NCBI GenBank assembly: GCA_030696315.1
Contig: JAUYSM010000103.1
Span: forward strand, 1 to 35,755
Origin: Pseudohongiella sp.
Lineage (GTDB): Bacteria; Pseudomonadota; Gammaproteobacteria; Pseudomonadales; Pseudohongiellaceae
DNA: 35,755 nucleotides
Reading direction: 5' to 3'
The position numbers were made by a program, and so were the translations under genes. Positions within the stretch are counted from its first letter, which is position 1, and every line of letters starts with the position of its first letter. The notes below the pieces were generated by a model. It was not told where the DNA came from. It made no database searches and saw nothing but the letters and a program-made list of their open reading frames with translations. Below, piece by piece: positions 26,511-35,135 of this stretch.

Positions 26511-26600
26511 GGGGGACGGAGGGATCAAAATTTGATCCCTCCGTCCCCTATCAAACCCCTCCGTCCCCTACCTGTTCATTTTTTGATCCCTCCGTCCCCT
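26511..26600. repeat. Dispersed repeat, locus 6 between convergent genes
   Basis: One arm starts at 26512 and is closed at 26534. Same-direction arms follow at 26554 (20 bp, drifted) and 26585 (31 bp). Read on the minus strand, an ACCTTGTTAGG duplication (about 26601-26617) leads into the array and gives the TAG stop of the GDP-fucose synthase. Confidence 0.9.
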
Positions 26601-27534
26601 AACAAGGTCCTAACAAGGTCAACCCAGCTTCCAGCGTGATGGTGGGATGCCAGCCGAGCGCGCGCAGGGCGCTGGAGTCGAGGAGTTTGCGGGGGGCGCC
26701 GTCGGGTTTGCTGGTGTCAAAGACCAGTTTGCCGTGGAAGCCGGTGACACGGGCGATTGTCTCGGCGAGCTCGCGGATCGTGCAGTCAACGCCGCTGCCA
26801 ACGTTCAGGTGGGACAGCATGGGCTGAGTCGCCGCCTGCCAGCGCGTGCGATCCAGATCCATCACATGCACGCAGGCCGCCGCCATGTCATCCACGTGCA
26901 GGAACTCCCGCATGACAGTGCCGGTACCCCAGATCTCCACGTCCTGCTTATTGTCGCGCACCGCCTCGGAAAACCGTCGCATCAGCGCCGGAATCACGTG
27001 GCTGTTCTCCGGGTGATCATTGTCGTTGGGGCCGTACAGATTGCATGGCATCACGCTGCGGTAGTCGCGTCCAAACTGACGGTTGTAACTCTCACACAGC
27101 TTGATGCCCGCAATTTTCGCAAGCGCATACGGCTCGTTGGTTGGCTCCAGCACGCCGGTCAACAACGCGTCCTCGCGCATGGGTTGCGCGGCAAATTTTG
27201 GGTAAATGCACGACGACCCCAGGAACAATAGCTTCTGCACATCGTTGCAATGCGCCGCGTGAATAACATTACTGGCAATCATCAGATTTTCGTAGATAAA
27301 CTCCGCCGGGTAAGTATTGTTGGCGTGGATGCCGCCCACTTTGGCTGCCGCCAGATACACCTGATGCGGGCGCTGCGCCGCGAACCATGCGTGCACCGCC
27401 GCCTGATCGAGCAGATCGAGCTCATCACGCGCGCAGGTCAGCAGTTCAACATCCACTTGCCCTTGCAAAGCGCGCACAATCGCAGAACCCACCATGCCGC
27501 GATGCCCCGCCACAAATATTCGTATTTTTTCCAT
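26599..27534 (-). CDS. fcl: GDP-L-fucose synthase
   Basis: 3,5-epimerase/4-reductase that turns GDP-4-keto-6-deoxymannose into GDP-L-fucose. The NADP motif GHRGMVGSA is at residues 10-18. The catalytic set is Ser107 (LGSSCIYP), Tyr136 and Lys140 (PYALAKIAG), the spacing expected for this family. I chose ATG 27534 (MEKIRIF), two bases after the dehydratase stop. An in-frame ATG at 27543 would overlap the dehydratase end. Length is 311 aa. The final residues LLGPC and the TAG stop come from the 11-12 bp duplication at the repeat edge, so the C-terminus may be altered. It works directly after the dehydratase encoded just upstream. Confidence 0.92.
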   Translation of the reverse strand: MEKIRIFVAGHRGMVGSAIVRALQGQVDVELLTCARDELDLLDQAAVHAWFAAQRPHQVYLAAAKVGGIHANNTYPAEFIYENLMIASNVIHAAHCNDVQKLLFLGSSCIYPKFAAQPMREDALLTGVLEPTNEPYALAKIAGIKLCESYNRQFGRDYRSVMPCNLYGPNDNDHPENSHVIPALMRRFSEAVRDNKQDVEIWGTGTVMREFLHVDDMAAACVHVMDLDRTRWQAATQPMLSHLNVGSGVDCTIRELAETIARVTGFHGKLVFDTSKPDGAPRKLLDSSALRALGWHPTITLEAGLTLLGPC

Positions 27535-27535
27535 C

Positions 27536-28654
27536 TCAGACATCCAAAGGAACAGACACATCATGGCCATGGCGTCGCAACAAAGCATGCCGTTTGGCTA
27601 GTTTTAAATCCTCGGCGACCATTTCAGCACACGTCGCCTGCGCGCTCATCACCGGCGACCAACCCAATTTCTGCCTGGCCTTACTGGCATCCCCCAACAG
27701 TGACGCCACCTCCGCCGGCCTGAAATAACGTGGATCCACGCGCAACACCACATCGCCAATCTTTACCGCAGGTGCATGGTCGCCCTTTATATGCTCGACT
27801 ACCGCAATTTCAGACACCCCCTGCCCCTCAAAGCGCAAAGTCATGCCCAACTCAGCCGCCGACCAGCGCACAAAGTCACGCACCGAGTGCTGCACACCGG
27901 TAGCAATTACAAAATCCTCCGCCACCTCTTGCTGCAACATCAGCCACTGCACCTCCACATAATCGCGCGCATGACCCCAGTCACGCAGCGCATCCAGATT
28001 CCCCATATAAATGCAGCGCTCTAGCCCCTGCCCAATATTGGCCAGACCCCGTGTGATCTTGCGCGTCACAAAGGTTTCTCCCCGACGTGGCGACTCATGA
28101 TTAAACAGAATGCCATTGCAAGCATACATTCCGTAGGCCTCGCGATAATTGACCGTGATCCAGTAAGCGTAGAGCTTGGCAACCCCATACGGCGAGCGCG
28201 GATGGAACGGCGTGGTTTCCGTCTGAGGAGACTCCTGCACCAAGCCGTACAACTCTGAAGTCGACGCCTGATAAAAACGCGTTTTATGCTCCAGACCCAG
28301 CAAACGAATGGCCTCCAGCAACCGCAAAGTGCCCATGGCATCCACATCGGCCGTATATTCCGGCGCCTCAAAACTCACCGCCACGTGCGACTGCGCACCC
28401 AGGTTATACACCTCATCCGGCTGCACCTCCTGCAAAATCCGGGTCAGATTGGAGGAATCGGTCAGATCGCCGTAGTGCAGCACAAACTGCTGATTGTCCA
28501 CGTGCGGATCCTGATAAATATGATCAACCCGCTGCGTGTTAAACAAAGACGCACGCCGCTTGATGCCATGCACCTCATAACCCTTGCCGAGTAAAAACTC
28601 CGCAAGATACGAACCATCCTGACCGGTGATCCCGGTAATCAACGCCTTCTTCAC
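27536..28654 (-). CDS. gmd: GDP-mannose 4,6-dehydratase
   Basis: First step from GDP-mannose towards GDP-L-fucose or related deoxysugars. It starts at GTG 28654 (then [13 protein letters not shown]), because AGAAGG lies 8 bases upstream and this is the family's usual N-terminus. A GTG at 28663 is too close to that site. The cofactor motif TGITGQDG is at 7-14. The catalytic set is Thr132 and Glu134 (QASTSELYG) with Tyr156 and Lys160 (SPYGVAK). GDP-mannose-binding [16 protein letters not shown] is present. The 372-aa length is normal. The fucose synthase follows immediately, so the two act and are translated together. Confidence 0.94.
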   Translation of the reverse strand: MKKALITGITGQDGSYLAEFLLGKGYEVHGIKRRASLFNTQRVDHIYQDPHVDNQQFVLHYGDLTDSSNLTRILQEVQPDEVYNLGAQSHVAVSFEAPEYTADVDAMGTLRLLEAIRLLGLEHKTRFYQASTSELYGLVQESPQTETTPFHPRSPYGVAKLYAYWITVNYREAYGMYACNGILFNHESPRRGETFVTRKITRGLANIGQGLERCIYMGNLDALRDWGHARDYVEVQWLMLQQEVAEDFVIATGVQHSVRDFVRWSAAELGMTLRFEGQGVSEIAVVEHIKGDHAPAVKIGDVVLRVDPRYFRPAEVASLLGDASKARQKLGWSPVMSAQATCAEMVAEDLKLAKRHALLRRHGHDVSVPLDV

Positions 28655-28676
28655 GTGCTGCACCTTCTTTTTGGGG

Positions 28677-28796
28677 AGGGGACGGAGGGATCAAAAAATG
28701 ATCCCTCCGTCCCCAAATTACCAAAATTTGATCCCTCCGTCCCCTACCTGGTCATTTTTTGATCCCTCCGACCCCAAAGCGGTGCCTCCGACCCCT
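28677..28796. repeat. Dispersed repeat, locus 7 (largest degenerate array)
   Basis: An arm from 28678 is closed at 28700. Same-direction arms follow at 28730 (30 bp), 28761 (31 bp) and about 28781 (20 bp). The last two use the CCGACCCC variant. The array lies directly upstream of the GDP-mannose dehydratase start. Its plus-strand frame is open (MIPPSP-like units) but shows no protein character. Confidence 0.9.
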
Positions 28797-29105
28797 GGGG
28801 CGCACCAGAATAGTTCGCCGGGGTCGCCACGGGATTTGCAGGTGATTTTGAAGGCGGGACGGCCTCTACGTATGCGCCAGGACTGAATTGCGTGGTCTGA
28901 GAGCAAATCCCTTTATAAACCAATGTGTTAATTATGCGAGCGGTTGATTTGCAAAGTCGGTAGCTTGCGCTGTTTTCTACGTTATTAAACCTAGCGTACT
29001 CAAACTTCGCAATTGACTGGCATGAATAGTGCGTCACAGAGCTTGTCAGCTACATCAAGGTCTACCTCCAACAAGACATCAGCTACAACAATGTGAGGAC
29101 ACAAC
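28797..29105. other. 309-bp intergenic region, possible decayed RAYT start
   Basis: No gene is evident. Just after the repeat array, 28848-28878 reads AGRPLRMR, then stops. This resembles the N-terminus (ARPLR) of REP-associated tyrosine transposases, and following bases can be read with indels as a weak continuation. The rest up to the receptor start is AT-rich leader. No promoter with convincing -35 and -10 boxes was seen, though one for the downstream receptor should be here. Confidence 0.3.
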
Positions 29106-32100
29106 ATGCCACTGCAACACAGCAAAAAATCGAATCCGCACAAAATCAAAGTACTTTCGGCTGCTATTTCTTTTGCGCTTTTTCCTTTCGCAGGTCACTT
29201 GCACGCGCAGGACGCTGGCGCAACGCCGCAACTGGAAGAAGTCGTGGTAACCGGGTCACGCATTACGCGTTTTGAAGGTGACTATGTGGCACCCGTTCTG
29301 TCGCTGGGCGCAGAACAAATGGAACAATCAGGCAAAGTTAACATTGAGGATTTTGTCAGCGAAGTAGCCGCTCTGATTGGCTCGACCGGATCATTTGAAT
29401 CAGCAAACGGATCGAATGGCACACGTACTGGCATCAACTCACTGAACATGCGTAACCTCGGCACCAACCGCACGCTGGTGCTGGTTAACGGCCGACGCCA
29501 CGTCAGCTCCATTGCCTCTGGCGAACCTCTGGTCGACACCAACACCATCCCGACCGCCTTGATCGAGCGCGTTGACGTGCTCACGGGTGGTGCATCCGCT
29601 GTATACGGAGCCGACGCAGTCTCTGGCGCAGTCAACTTTGTATTAAAGAGCGACTTTGAAGGTTTTGCTGTACGCAGCCAAGGTGGTATCTCCGGCCAGC
29701 GTGATGCTGAGGAATACTTCGCCTCCTTTGTGTGGGGCAATAACTTTGCAGATGACCGCGGAAACATCACCGCCAGCTACGAATACCGCAAGCAAGAGAA
29801 GTTGCAGATTTTTGAACGTGATTACGGTCTGGAGGGGCGCCTTTACATGGTGAACAACCCAGCTGAATTCCGTAAAACCGACGACCCGAATGTACCCGAT
29901 CGTATTGTTGCTGGTGACCGCCGCTTTATCTTCACTGCGCCAGATGGCCGCTACGACATCCTTGGATTTAACACCGCCACCGGCCGCGCGCTGCGTTTTG
30001 GTGACATAAAATTGAACAGCCGCGGACAACCGTTTGACCAAGGCGTCGCAGTTTCCGGCTCTGCTGCTTTGGGCGGCGATGGCACACCCACTGCCTACTT
30101 TACCAGTCAGTTCCTGCCAGACACAGACACACACGCCATGAATCTGAACGGGCGTTTTGATATCAGCGAGCGCGCTACCGCATTTACTGAAATCAAATTT
30201 GTCAGCACCGATGCTATCAACCCACAGTCATCATCGTTCACTTCCGTCCTGGAAATTGGCCTTGACAACCCGTTCCTGCCAGCTGCCTTCTCCACCGCGC
30301 TGGCAGGCATACAAGATCCTGTGATCAACCTGGCACGTGACGACCTCGAACTGCGCTCCTCAAACGACAATACCCGCGAAACATCCCGGTTTGTTGTTGG
30401 TCTGCGTGGAGACCTGACCGATTGGCTGGACTATGAAGTATCCTTTAACCACGGCATCACAGATGTAACAGCGCGAATTCAGAATATGCGCCGCGAAGAC
30501 CGCTATTTTGCCGCGATGGATGCAGTGCGTGACCCCAGAACAGGACAAGCTACTTGCCGGTCCAACTTAAATGCATCAGCAGTGCCGCCAGTAGACAACG
30601 TGGTATCGTCTTACAATGCGGCAGTGTGGGGCGATGCAGCCAACAGCACCTTCACACCCGGCGCAAGCAGCGGTTGCGTGCCATTTAACCCATTTTATGA
30701 CGGTACCAGCGGTTACTTCACACCCGGGGTACTGGCAGCGGACAACCCCAACGCCGCCGCTGTGGCATTTATCACAGGCAACGGCACTCCGCTGATCGAC
30801 CGCGGCGAAGTCAAACAGACTGTTTATAACGGGTTTGTGGCGGGCAACAGCTCTGGACTGGGTTTTGAACTGCCTTACGGACCGATTGATTTTGTATTTG
30901 GTGGTGAATACCGCGAAGAGAAAATCAAGAACAACGTAGACCCCATCCGCAGCAACCCCAATGGACTGACCTCGCTCAACTTCGAGCGCAACAGCGGTGC
31001 AGAGTACGACGTAGCAGAAGCGTTCACGGAATTTTCTGCGCCGATATTTGAAGACCTCGGCCCATTCCTGCAAGCCTTGCGACTGGATGCCGCTTACCGC
31101 TACTCCGATTACTCAACCATCGGCGAAACCGGTGCCTACAGTGTGGGCGCAAACTGGACACTGAACGACAATATTATTGTGCGAGGCTCATTGGGCCAGT
31201 CGGTACGGTCGCCCAACCTGAACGAACTATTCTCGCCGGACAACGAAGGCTCCTTCCGCCCGGATGACCCCTGTGAAGTGTTTAACCTTGGCAGCCAGAC
31301 TGCCAACGCTATCGCTAACTGTCAGGCCGACCTGGCGCCATTGGGTGTAGATCCCAGCAACTTCCTGTCTGCCTCACCGGTCGGCCGCCCTGGCGTGATT
31401 GGTGGCAACCCCAATCTGCAGGAAGAAACCAGCGACACCAAAACGATTGGTGTTGTGGTTACTCCGACCATTCTTCCAGGATTTGTTGCTACCGTGGACG
31501 CATGGCAGATTGACATGGGTCAGGGAATTTTGTACCCAAGCGCCAACGAAATTGTGAAGCAGTGTTATGACGCGCCAACGCTCGACAACCCATTCTGCAG
31601 CCTGTTTACACGTGCCGCCACGGGGATCGTCGGCGCCATTATTGATGTACAACAGCGTCCTGTGAACGTCAGTGATCTCAGCACGTCGGGCGTAGATTTC
31701 AGCTTCACGTATACCACGGAACTGGGATTCGACGCTGGTAGCCTGACTCTTGGACTTAACGGCAGTTTTCTTGATTCTTTAAAGACGCAGCCAACCGTTG
31801 CGCCGGTGCAAGTTGAGCAAGCAGGTATGGTTACCACACTGCTTGGTCAACATTCACCGGAATGGGTTGCCAACTTCAGCGCAAACTGGGCGCGTGGACC
31901 ACTTTCAGTGAATTACAGGTTGCATCACCAGAGCGGACTGGATATCTTCACCAAAGAGCAGCTTACACGGCAGCCTGATCTGTCAGACTTCACAAAAACA
32001 CGTCGTCTGTACGTGCATGACATCCAAGCTGATTACACGTTTAATGAGGGCATCAAAGCGTATCTTGGTATCAACAATATCCGCGACAGAGAGCCAGATG

Positions 32101-32204
32101 CCACCTATTTGAACGTGCCAGTTGGCGCACGCGGTCGCTTTGTCTACATGGGAGTGAGTGCAGAGTTTGAAAACCTCAGAAACATTGGCAACGTCTTCTG
32201 GTGA
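29106..32204 (+). CDS. TonB-dependent outer-membrane receptor (1032 aa)
   Basis: Outer-membrane TBDR related to the one at 1685 but longer. GTGAGGA lies 7 bases before ATG 29106. The signal peptide ends at HLHAQ (residue 35). A TonB-box-like LEEVVVTGSRI follows. The plug spans about 45-180, with MRNLGTNRTLVLVNGRRHV and GGASAVYGADAVSGAVNFVLK. The barrel has EYREEKIKNN, AYRYSDYSTIG and GQSVRSPNLNELF, typical for this group, and ends in an aromatic residue (NVFW). Paired Cys residues in barrel loops (for example CRSNL, CVPFNPF, CEVFN) suggest disulphides. The sulfotransferase gene begins one base after the stop, so the two are one unit. Substrate unknown. Confidence 0.93.
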   Translation: MPLQHSKKSNPHKIKVLSAAISFALFPFAGHLHAQDAGATPQLEEVVVTGSRITRFEGDYVAPVLSLGAEQMEQSGKVNIEDFVSEVAALIGSTGSFESANGSNGTRTGINSLNMRNLGTNRTLVLVNGRRHVSSIASGEPLVDTNTIPTALIERVDVLTGGASAVYGADAVSGAVNFVLKSDFEGFAVRSQGGISGQRDAEEYFASFVWGNNFADDRGNITASYEYRKQEKLQIFERDYGLEGRLYMVNNPAEFRKTDDPNVPDRIVAGDRRFIFTAPDGRYDILGFNTATGRALRFGDIKLNSRGQPFDQGVAVSGSAALGGDGTPTAYFTSQFLPDTDTHAMNLNGRFDISERATAFTEIKFVSTDAINPQSSSFTSVLEIGLDNPFLPAAFSTALAGIQDPVINLARDDLELRSSNDNTRETSRFVVGLRGDLTDWLDYEVSFNHGITDVTARIQNMRREDRYFAAMDAVRDPRTGQATCRSNLNASAVPPVDNVVSSYNAAVWGDAANSTFTPGASSGCVPFNPFYDGTSGYFTPGVLAADNPNAAAVAFITGNGTPLIDRGEVKQTVYNGFVAGNSSGLGFELPYGPIDFVFGGEYREEKIKNNVDPIRSNPNGLTSLNFERNSGAEYDVAEAFTEFSAPIFEDLGPFLQALRLDAAYRYSDYSTIGETGAYSVGANWTLNDNIIVRGSLGQSVRSPNLNELFSPDNEGSFRPDDPCEVFNLGSQTANAIANCQADLAPLGVDPSNFLSASPVGRPGVIGGNPNLQEETSDTKTIGVVVTPTILPGFVATVDAWQIDMGQGILYPSANEIVKQCYDAPTLDNPFCSLFTRAATGIVGAIIDVQQRPVNVSDLSTSGVDFSFTYTTELGFDAGSLTLGLNGSFLDSLKTQPTVAPVQVEQAGMVTTLLGQHSPEWVANFSANWARGPLSVNYRLHHQSGLDIFTKEQLTRQPDLSDFTKTRRLYVHDIQADYTFNEGIKAYLGINNIRDREPDATYLNVPVGARGRFVYMGVSAEFENLRNIGNVFW

Positions 32205-32205
32205 T

Positions 32206-33648
32206 ATGAGGACTTGGCAGCTGGCGTCTCAGCTGGCTGCTGATTCACGCAACTGGCCAGAACTCAGACGTATTGCCACAAGCTGGACCCAGACACACCC
32301 GTCATGCGTAGAGGCATGGCGGGCCTTGTCTCGCGGGTATTTTGAAGACTCCCATTTTAACGAAGCCATTTCCGCTTACTCACACATATTAGACCTGGAA
32401 CCTGGCAATGCCAGCCATCTGGTCAGCGCAGCGCGTCTGGCGACGGCAGGCTTGCAGCATGAATCTGCGCGCAGCTATCTGATGGCCGCCGAAGCGCTGG
32501 CACCTGATTCCGGTGAAGTGCTGTACGCGCTCAGCCGACTGTATCACCTCACCGGCGAACTCGACAAAGCTGAAGACTATTGCCGTCGTGCAATCCGCGT
32601 GTTGCCGGGGTTTGTGCCTGCGTATACCGCGCTTGGGTTATTGACCGAAGGCCGGCTGACTGAGTCAGAAATAGCGATGGTTGTCCGCCTGATTAACATG
32701 CCCGGGCTGCATCCCGAGTACCGGGCCATGCTGTGCTTTACCTTAGGCGACGCACTCGATCGCAAAGGTGACTACGCGCAGGCCTTTGCGGCGTGGGGTC
32801 AGGCCAATGCGATCAACAGCCAGATATCCGCGCAGGAAGGTTTTGTGTATGACGCTGCGCAGCATGAAGCGGACGTCATCATTCTTGAACAGTTGTTTAA
32901 TGAAAGTTTTGCGTCTGAAAACACGTTGGGTGATGGCGTAAAACCAATCTTTGTGCTTGGCATGCCGCGCTCGGGTACCACATTGGTAGAGAGCATCCTG
33001 GCATCACACTCGGCTGTGTATGGCGCTGGTGAACTGCCCACTCTGCCGGCCATTTATGAAGAACTGATGGACATCGCCCGCCGACAAGGCATCGCGGCTG
33101 CGCAAGACGCGGTTCGCACGCGCGCACATGAGTGGCGGGCGCGTTATCTGGCAGCACTGCCGTCCAGCCCGGGCTGCACCTACACCGTGGACAAACAGCC
33201 ACTGAACTACCGCTGCATCGGGCTTATCCGCTTGTTGTTTCCGGATGCCCCGATCATTTACACACAACGCTCGGCTGAGGAAGTGGCACTCTCCATTTAC
33301 CGCCACAACTTCTCCAAAAACTGGCCATGCGCCCACAAACTCAGCGACATCCGCCACTACTTCGGCGTCCACCAACGCATGGTTGCGCTCTGGCAAACGC
33401 GCCACCCCGACGCAATTCACGTGCTTGACCACATCGCACTGGTCGAAGACCCCGACGCCGAGATCCGCAGCCTGCTTGCATTCACCGGCCTGCCACTCGA
33501 ACCAGCCTGCCTCACCCCCCACAAAACCAAACGCCGCGTCGCCACCTTCAGCTCCGTGCAAGTGCAACGCCCCGTGTCCGCCAGCTACACCGGCCGCGCC
33601 GCGCTCTACGCTGCTTTTTTGGGAGGGGACGGAGGGATCATTTTTTAA
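32206..33648 (+). CDS. TPR-containing sulfotransferase
   Basis: PAPS-dependent sulfotransferase with an N-terminal tetratricopeptide region. Residues 1-140 hold about three TPR-like units (AISAYSHILDLEPGN, then LYALSRLYHLTGELDKAEDYCRRAI). The 5'-phosphosulfate loop FVLGMPRSGTTLVESIL is at 249-265. The 3'-phosphate motif IYTQRSAEEVALSIYRHNF follows. Start ATG 32206 is one base after the receptor stop without its own ribosome site, so translational coupling is likely. The ORF is open upstream but only inside the receptor. The C-terminus is cut: homologues continue after a W-YE-YL-PL-type segment, but here RAALYAAFL runs into GGDGGIIF, encoded by the repeat. The acceptor could be a protein or glycan. 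Confidence 0.88.
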   Translation: MRTWQLASQLAADSRNWPELRRIATSWTQTHPSCVEAWRALSRGYFEDSHFNEAISAYSHILDLEPGNASHLVSAARLATAGLQHESARSYLMAAEALAPDSGEVLYALSRLYHLTGELDKAEDYCRRAIRVLPGFVPAYTALGLLTEGRLTESEIAMVVRLINMPGLHPEYRAMLCFTLGDALDRKGDYAQAFAAWGQANAINSQISAQEGFVYDAAQHEADVIILEQLFNESFASENTLGDGVKPIFVLGMPRSGTTLVESILASHSAVYGAGELPTLPAIYEELMDIARRQGIAAAQDAVRTRAHEWRARYLAALPSSPGCTYTVDKQPLNYRCIGLIRLLFPDAPIIYTQRSAEEVALSIYRHNFSKNWPCAHKLSDIRHYFGVHQRMVALWQTRHPDAIHVLDHIALVEDPDAEIRSLLAFTGLPLEPACLTPHKTKRRVATFSSVQVQRPVSASYTGRAALYAAFLGGDGGIIF

Positions 33649-33744
33649 CCAAGTAGGGGACGGAGGGATCAAAATTTGATCAGTTAGGGGACGGAGGGAT
33701 CATTTTTTGATCCCTCCGTCCCCTACCCCCCTCTCCGTCCCCTA
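33624..33744. repeat. Dispersed repeat, locus 8 between convergent genes
   Basis: Three same-direction arms start at 33625, 33656 and 33687, exactly 31 bp apart. A complementary arm starts at 33709, and a drifted one follows at about 33728. The left end encodes the sulfotransferase tail and stop, and the right end (TAGGGGACGG on the minus strand) gives the oxidase stop codon. Confidence 0.92.
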
Positions 33745-34959
33745 CCCCTGCATCGCCCCAACAATCTCGGCAAGACGCTGCACGGCGCTGATAGATTCCT
33801 CGGGATCCAGCGCTTCGCTGTCATTGTTGAAGTCGCCGTCGGCCTGGGCCTGCACCAGCAAGCCGTCGCGGCGCGGGTAGACTGACACTCGCCGAGCGCT
33901 GTAGTAGAAGCCATAGTCCAGCGCCGGCTGCGGAATCAGTTTCGCGGTCTGTCCACGCACGGGGATGATGGAATCATCGGCCAATAACGCACGGGCTCCA
34001 TAGCCGGTGCAGTTGATGATGGTGCGCTCGTGGATGGCGGCAAAATCGCGTTTATCCTGCAGCACAAACGTCTCCATAACACCGCCGTTGGCAAAAAAAT
34101 CCGCCATCAACAAACGCGTGTACTCCGCAATGTTGAATATCAGCGCCGGACGCCTTTGCACGTGAGGCACAGGGAATGGGTGTGACGCGACGCTGTGCCA
34201 CTGCGGTGTAATATCACGCAGCAGATCGCGCTCAAACGGCGGATACGGCGGCTCCGGGGAATGCACAACCGGGCGAGGAGAGCCAAATGGCACATCTGAC
34301 AAACTGTACATGTCGCGCCACTCGATAGGATTGCTGCTCACACCGAGAAACGACTGAAATCGCCTGAAAGAATGACGCGCCATCGTTTCCCACTGCCGCG
34401 CGAAATCCGATGCAAACTGCAAGCTGACAATCCGCGAATCCGGCGTGAAAGAACCCGTCGCCCGGTGCGACGACACGTAAGGAGGACGCTCCTTGGCATA
34501 AATCGTCACCTTGAGTCCGGCCTGTTGCGCCACCAGCGCCGTGGTCAATCCAATCGCTCCGCAGCCAACCACCGCCAGATCCTTGCGCCCATGCGCCTTG
34601 GCCATCTCCACGGCTATCTGCCCGGTTCCCCACGACAGAGACCAACCGCTGCCGCCATGACCGTAGTTGTGCACAACATCCTTGCGCCCGATGCGCTCAT
34701 GCTCGATGCGCGGGCCCTGAGGACGAAAAGGCCGCGTGCAGACATTCATCTCGATGATGCGGTCTGGGCTAGCAATGATCGGCGCCAACGCCCTCGACTC
34801 GCTGAGCAGGTGCGCGCTGGCTTCAGTTGCATGTGCCGCGGGAATAGCAGGTGCAGGCGGAGTTGCGGAGGCCTGCGGGGCATCGGCAGAAAACGCAGCA
34901 TTGAGCGGCACAGTGCCCAACAAGGCGGCGGCTCCCTTCAAGAAATTGCGACGGTGCAT
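33742..34959 (-). CDS. Circularly permuted D-amino-acid-oxidase-like flavoprotein, Tat-exported
   Basis: FAD-dependent oxidoreductase of the DAO family. Start ATG 34959 has AGGAAG 7 bases upstream and gives MHRRNFLKGAAALLG, a Tat signal. The order of domains is unlike classical D-amino-acid oxidase. RPFRPQGPRIEHER and VVHNYGHGGSGWSLSWG, which normally close the protein, come first (about residues 76-111). The FAD Rossmann motif VVGCGAIGLTTA is at 130-141, followed by INCTGYGARALL and PVRGQT. The protein ends about where the C-terminal part would normally begin. All main blocks are present, so it should fold and bind FAD. The 405-aa length includes a Pro/Ala-rich linker (about 25-60). Substrate unproven. 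The TAG stop is provided by the repeat edge. Confidence 0.85.
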   Translation of the reverse strand: MHRRNFLKGAAALLGTVPLNAAFSADAPQASATPPAPAIPAAHATEASAHLLSESRALAPIIASPDRIIEMNVCTRPFRPQGPRIEHERIGRKDVVHNYGHGGSGWSLSWGTGQIAVEMAKAHGRKDLAVVGCGAIGLTTALVAQQAGLKVTIYAKERPPYVSSHRATGSFTPDSRIVSLQFASDFARQWETMARHSFRRFQSFLGVSSNPIEWRDMYSLSDVPFGSPRPVVHSPEPPYPPFERDLLRDITPQWHSVASHPFPVPHVQRRPALIFNIAEYTRLLMADFFANGGVMETFVLQDKRDFAAIHERTIINCTGYGARALLADDSIIPVRGQTAKLIPQPALDYGFYYSARRVSVYPRRDGLLVQAQADGDFNNDSEALDPEESISAVQRLAEIVGAMQG

Positions 34960-34992
34960 GTTTTTGCTTCCTGTTTTGGTAGGGGACTGGGT

Positions 34993-35125
34993 AGGGGACG
35001 GAGGGATCAAAAATTGATCCCTCCGTCCCCTAGCTGGTTATTTTTTGATCCCTCCGTCCCCTTCCTGGTTAAATTTTGATCCCTCCGTCCCCTACCTGGT
35101 TAAATTTTGATCCCTCCGTCCCCTC
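34993..35125. repeat. Dispersed repeat, locus 9 (regular 31-bp array)
   Basis: One arm from 34994 is closed by a complementary arm at 35016. Three more same-direction arms start at 35047, 35078 and 35109, all spaced exactly 31 bp. Between arms the linker is CTGGTTA plus an AT run. A partial arm, AGGGGACTGG, precedes at 34981. It separates the oxidase start from the BrnA stop, leaving 33 bp before the oxidase ATG. Confidence 0.95.
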
Positions 35126-35135
35126 GCCAAGAACC

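Noticed and set aside
28626-28886. Plus-strand ORF through repeat locus 7
   Set aside because: It is made mostly of repeat units (LIPPSP) and has no independent protein character. Only its last residues are mentioned as a possible RAYT relic.
34993-35125. CRISPR array
   Set aside because: The regular 31-bp period looks like one, but the supposed spacers are nearly identical to each other, repeats are only about 16 bp, and no cas gene is present.
566-35125. Palindromes as Rho-independent terminators
   Set aside because: The stems are long and GC-rich, but no T tract follows them; the T or A run is in the loop. They may still stabilise or end transcripts, but not by the standard signal.
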